Source: JAAFIP01 sp043766985 (lineage in GTDB: Bacteria > Pseudomonadota > Gammaproteobacteria > Burkholderiales > Burkholderiaceae_C). From it: a stretch of 16,083 nucleotides of DNA. Both the position numbers and the translations under genes were made by a program. The DNA is taken from positions 1-16,083 of the forward strand of contig JAYUHM010000065.1 in assembly GCA_043766985.1 (NCBI GenBank), read 5' to 3'. Each line of letters opens with the position of its first letter. The stretch's first letter is position 1. Of the stretch, positions 14,222 through 16,083 are shown one piece after another. The notes under the pieces are model-generated. The model worked only from the letters and a program-made list of their open reading frames with translations. It was not told the DNA's origin and ran no database searches.

Positions 14222-15169
14222 ATGAAACACGCCAAAGTTCTGATTTTGGGCTCCGGCCCCGCTGGTTATTCTGCTGCCGTGTACGCAGCGCGCGCAAACC
14301 TCAGCCCTGTGCTGGTGACGGGCATGGCCCAAGGCGGCCAGTTGATGACCACCACCGATGTGGATAACTGGCCAGCCGACGCACAAGGCGTACAGGGCCC
14401 CGAGCTGATGCAGCGTTTTCAAGAGCATGCTGAGCGCTTCAAGACCGAGATTATTTTTGACCACATCAATGCGGTCGATTTTTCCAAACGCCCCTTTACC
14501 TTGACGGGTGACAGCGGCCAGTACACCTGTGACGCGCTCATCTTGGCGACCGGTGCATCGGCCAAATACCTGGGCCTGCCATCGGAAGAGGCTTTTATGG
14601 GCAAGGGCGTGTCCGGTTGCGCTACCTGTGACGGGTTTTTCTATCGCGACGAGATTTGTTGTGTGGTGGGCGGTGGTAATACGGCAGTGGAAGAGGCGTT
14701 GTACCTATCCAACATTGCCAGCAAAGTGTACCTGGTTCACCGCCGCGACACGTTCAAGGCGGAGCCCATTTTGGTGGACAAAGTGAAGGCCAAAGTGGCG
14801 GAGGGCAAGATTGTGTTGAAGGTGTTCAGCACTCTGGAAGAAGTGCTGGGCGATGCCACTGGCGTGACGGGCGTGCGACTGAAAAGTACCAAAACCGGCG
14901 CCACAGAGGACATTAAGCTCAAGGGCTGTTTTATTGCCATTGGGCACTCGCCCAACACCGACATCTTCAAGGGGCAACTGGAGATGAAGGATGGCTACAT
15001 CATCACCAAATCAGGCAACCAAGGCATGGCCACCATGACCAGCGTGCCGGGCGTGTTTGCGGCGGGCGATGTGCAAGACCACATCTACCGCCAAGCCATT
15101 ACCAGCGCTGGCACGGGCTGCATGGCGGCACTGGACGCGCAACGCTTTTTAGAGCAAAACACCGCCTAA
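14222..15169 (+). CDS. trxB: Thioredoxin-disulfide reductase TrxB
   Basis: The low-molecular-weight FAD/NADPH enzyme that reduces thioredoxin in the cytoplasm. From ATG 14222 it has 315 aa, a normal length. The FAD-binding motif GSGPAG is at residues 10-15, and GGQLMTTTDVDNWPAD follows. The redox-active pair is in C-A-T-C at residues 133-136, the NADPH motif VVGGGNTA is at 148-155, and VHRRDTFKAE carries the basic residues for the NADPH phosphate. The second FAD motif, FAAGDVQDHIYRQAITSAGT, is near the end. The frame also has a TTG three codons earlier (14213) with GGA upstream; the ATG gives the usual N terminus (MKHAKVLILG), but neither start has a strong ribosome binding site. It is transcribed away from the Crp/Fnr gene; the next gene, rpmB, has its own promoter. 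Confidence 0.95.
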   Translation: MKHAKVLILGSGPAGYSAAVYAARANLSPVLVTGMAQGGQLMTTTDVDNWPADAQGVQGPELMQRFQEHAERFKTEIIFDHINAVDFSKRPFTLTGDSGQYTCDALILATGASAKYLGLPSEEAFMGKGVSGCATCDGFFYRDEICCVVGGGNTAVEEALYLSNIASKVYLVHRRDTFKAEPILVDKVKAKVAEGKIVLKVFSTLEEVLGDATGVTGVRLKSTKTGATEDIKLKGCFIAIGHSPNTDIFKGQLEMKDGYIITKSGNQGMATMTSVPGVFAAGDVQDHIYRQAITSAGTGCMAALDAQRFLEQNTA

Positions 15170-15201
15170 AGTGGGTTTTGCCAGGCGACGGGCTGCTTTC
15201 A

Positions 15202-15231
15202 TTAGCCGACCTTGGTGCTTCAGGCTATAAT
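15202..15231 (+). promoter_or_regulatory. Probable sigma70 promoter of rpmB-rpmG
   Basis: A perfect TATAAT lies at 15226-15231. The -35 is weak: TTAGCC at 15202-15207 with 18-bp spacing. Transcription would start near 15238 and give a leader of about 150 bases before rpmB. The stretch from the trxB stop (15169) to this site shows no clear terminator. Confidence 0.55.
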
Positions 15232-15238
15232 AGAAGGC

Positions 15239-15390
15239 TTCCCAGAAAATGGGAACGTTTTGTCCTCTTGCCTTGTGCAGGGGGCAAAACTAGACCGCTT
15301 GCAGGTATTGTTAAGTAGTAATTGCTAACAGTATTGGGCAGTGCGAGGTGCGGCGAAAGCCGTTAATTTTGACTTTAGGAGTGCTCCTTA
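15239..15390 (+). promoter_or_regulatory. Structured 5' leader of rpmB
   Basis: About 150 bases contain a row of predicted hairpins. Stem 1 is TTCCCA/TGGGAA (15239-15244, 15250-15255). Stem 2 is GTTTTG and following bases (15257-15267) with 15280-15290. Stem 3 is 15306-15313 with 15326-15333. Stem 4 is CGGC-GAAA-GCCG at 15351-15362, a GNRA tetraloop. The Shine-Dalgarno AGGAG (15377-15381) is then followed by its complement CTCCT (15384-15388), which could hide it. This resembles an autoregulatory ribosomal-protein leader, but I know no named family for it. Confidence 0.4.
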
Positions 15391-15624
15391 ATGGCACGCG
15401 TCTGTGAAGTAACGGGTAAAAAACCCATGGTGGGCAACAATGTGTCCCACGCCAACAATAAAACCAAGCGCCGGTTTCTGCCTAACCTGCAATACCGCCG
15501 CTTTTTCGTCGAGAGCGAAAACCGTTGGGTGCGCATGCGCATTACCAACGCGGCTTTGCGTTTGATCGACAAAAACGGCATTGATGCCGTGCTCGCAGAC
15601 ATGCGCGCACGCGGTCAAGCTTAA
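15391..15624 (+). CDS. rpmB: 50S ribosomal protein L28
   Basis: A large-subunit ribosomal protein of 77 aa, normal length for the bacterial family. The N terminus MARVCEVTGKKPMVGNNVSH and the following ANNKTKRRFLPNLQ are diagnostic. A single Cys remains in the VCEVTGK position and no paired zinc-binding Cys set is present, so this is the zinc-free form. AGGAG lies nine bases upstream of the ATG but sits in a short palindrome. rpmG follows 18 bp later on the same strand, the usual rpmB-rpmG operon. Confidence 0.97.
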   Translation: MARVCEVTGKKPMVGNNVSHANNKTKRRFLPNLQYRRFFVESENRWVRMRITNAALRLIDKNGIDAVLADMRARGQA

Positions 15625-15642
15625 TTCGCAGGAGAAAAAATC

Positions 15643-15810
15643 ATGGCAAAAGGCGGACGTGAAAAAATCAAACTGGAATCCACTGCGGGTACCGGCCATT
15701 TCTACACCACTACAAAAAACAAGAAAACCATGCCCGAGAAAATGTTGATCAGCAAGTTTGATCCAAAAGCTCGCAAGCACGTAGACTACAAAGAAGTCAA
15801 GCTCAAGTAA
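15643..15810 (+). CDS. rpmG: 50S ribosomal protein L33
   Basis: A small basic large-subunit protein of 55 aa, beginning MAKGGREKIKLESTAGTGHF and continuing with YTTTKNKKTMPEKMLISKFD to PKARKHVDYKEVKLK, the standard L33 sequence. It has no Cys at all, so it is the zinc-independent (C-minus) form. AGGAG lies seven to eight bases upstream of the ATG. It is the second and last gene of the rpmB operon and is followed after 15 bp by a strong intrinsic terminator. Confidence 0.97.
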   Translation: MAKGGREKIKLESTAGTGHFYTTTKNKKTMPEKMLISKFDPKARKHVDYKEVKLK

Positions 15811-15825
15811 TTGCGCTGAAACAGC

Positions 15826-15855
15826 AAAAAGCCGCTCTAACCGAGCGGCTTTTTT
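15826..15855 (+). terminator. Rho-independent terminator of rpmB-rpmG
   Basis: GCCGCTC (15831-15837) pairs with GAGCGGC (15843-15849) over a five-base loop. The stem is flanked by five A before and six T after, so it extends to 12 pairs and may also work for transcription from the other side. Confidence 0.92.
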
Positions 15856-15931
15856 ATTGCCCAGGACTCTGCCGAGGAAGGATCAGCGCAGAAAAATACA
15901 GACTACCAGCGCATTGCGATCCCATTCAAAT

Positions 15932-15973
15932 GCTATTATATTTGTAGCAAATTGTACCCAACTCTATTGGGCT
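15932..15973 (-). repeat. 42-bp dispersed repeat, copy E (after rpmG)
   Basis: On the minus strand it begins AGCCCAATAGAGTTGGGTAC, continues with an AATTTGCTAC stretch and ends ATATAATAGC. Both ends match the family; the centre has diverged. It is intergenic, lying between the rpmG terminator and the stop of the minus-strand gene at the right edge. Confidence 0.6.
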
Positions 15974-16000
15974 GCAAGCCAATTAACCTAAATCCGGCAG

Positions 16001-16083
16001 TTACCCAGCGCCCATAAGTTGCGCAGGCGGTATCCATGGCGGCAAAGGGCGTGTGATTTTGGCCACCACATAGTTCAGGAACG
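16001..16083 (-). CDS. Possible 3' end of an unrecognised gene (partial)
   Basis: The minus strand is open from the right edge for 26 codons and ends in TAA at 16003-16001. The peptide FLNYVVAKITRPLPPWIPPA followed by QLMGAG is protein-like, and copy E follows the stop as expected for intergenic DNA. I do not recognise the family. Another minus-strand frame is also open here, so the call is tentative. Confidence 0.4.
   Translation of the reverse strand, partial: FLNYVVAKITRPLPPWIPPAQLMGAG

Noticed and set aside
15306..15340. A possible seventh repeat copy (GCTAACAGTATTGGGCA) in the rpmB leader
   Set aside because: Only one end and part of the core match; it is better explained as part of the leader stem at 15306-15333.
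1..16083. CRISPR arrays, tRNA or rRNA genes, complete insertion sequences
   Set aside because: I saw no regularly spaced identical repeats, no tRNA cloverleaf or rRNA stretch in the gaps, and no transposase gene.

Overview
The window looks like chromosomal DNA of a betaproteobacterium, most likely Comamonadaceae (Rhodoferax/Polaromonas-like). The grounds are high GC, an orphan Bug/TctC periplasmic binding protein, a type III pantothenate kinase, the protein sequence flavour, and small AT-rich repeats scattered through the GC-rich DNA. I ran no searches; names come from motifs and family recall.

Layout. 1-695 is the 3' end of coaX (+). 696-1081 is non-coding and holds a 35-bp direct repeat running into a large hairpin. 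1082-2074 is an orphan Bug/TctC binding protein (+), which overlaps by 4 bp at its stop codon with a convergent 7TMR-DISM sensor carrying a degenerate GGDEF domain (2071-3942, -). 4115-7703 (-) is a branched-chain amino acid ABC transporter operon, livH-livM-livG-livF, without a binding-protein gene. 7913-14030 (-) holds rarA, an accessory insert, lolA, ftsK and a Crp/Fnr regulator. Divergent from the regulator is trxB (+), then the rpmB-rpmG ribosomal protein operon (+) with a structured leader and a strong terminator. The right edge carries the possible 3' end of an unrecognised minus-strand gene.

The order trxB - regulator - ftsK - lolA - rarA matches the E. coli trxB-lrp-ftsK-lolA-rarA block, with a Crp/Fnr protein in the Lrp position. 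Between lolA and rarA this block is split by about 0.8 kb: the C-terminal remnant of an integron-type integrase (catalytic Tyr kept, preceding catalytic His changed to Arg) and a DUF1801 gene in the opposite orientation, bracketed by two directly oriented copies of a 42-bp repeat.

The most unusual signal is that 42-bp repeat family. I find six copies: three intergenic and three in frame inside genes. The in-gene copies encode the signal-peptide core of the Bug protein, a variable stretch of RarA, and the whole hydrophobic and cleavage region of the LolA signal peptide. In LolA the repeat creates a lipobox-like L-A-A-C followed by Asp, so this normally soluble lipoprotein carrier might itself be lipidated.
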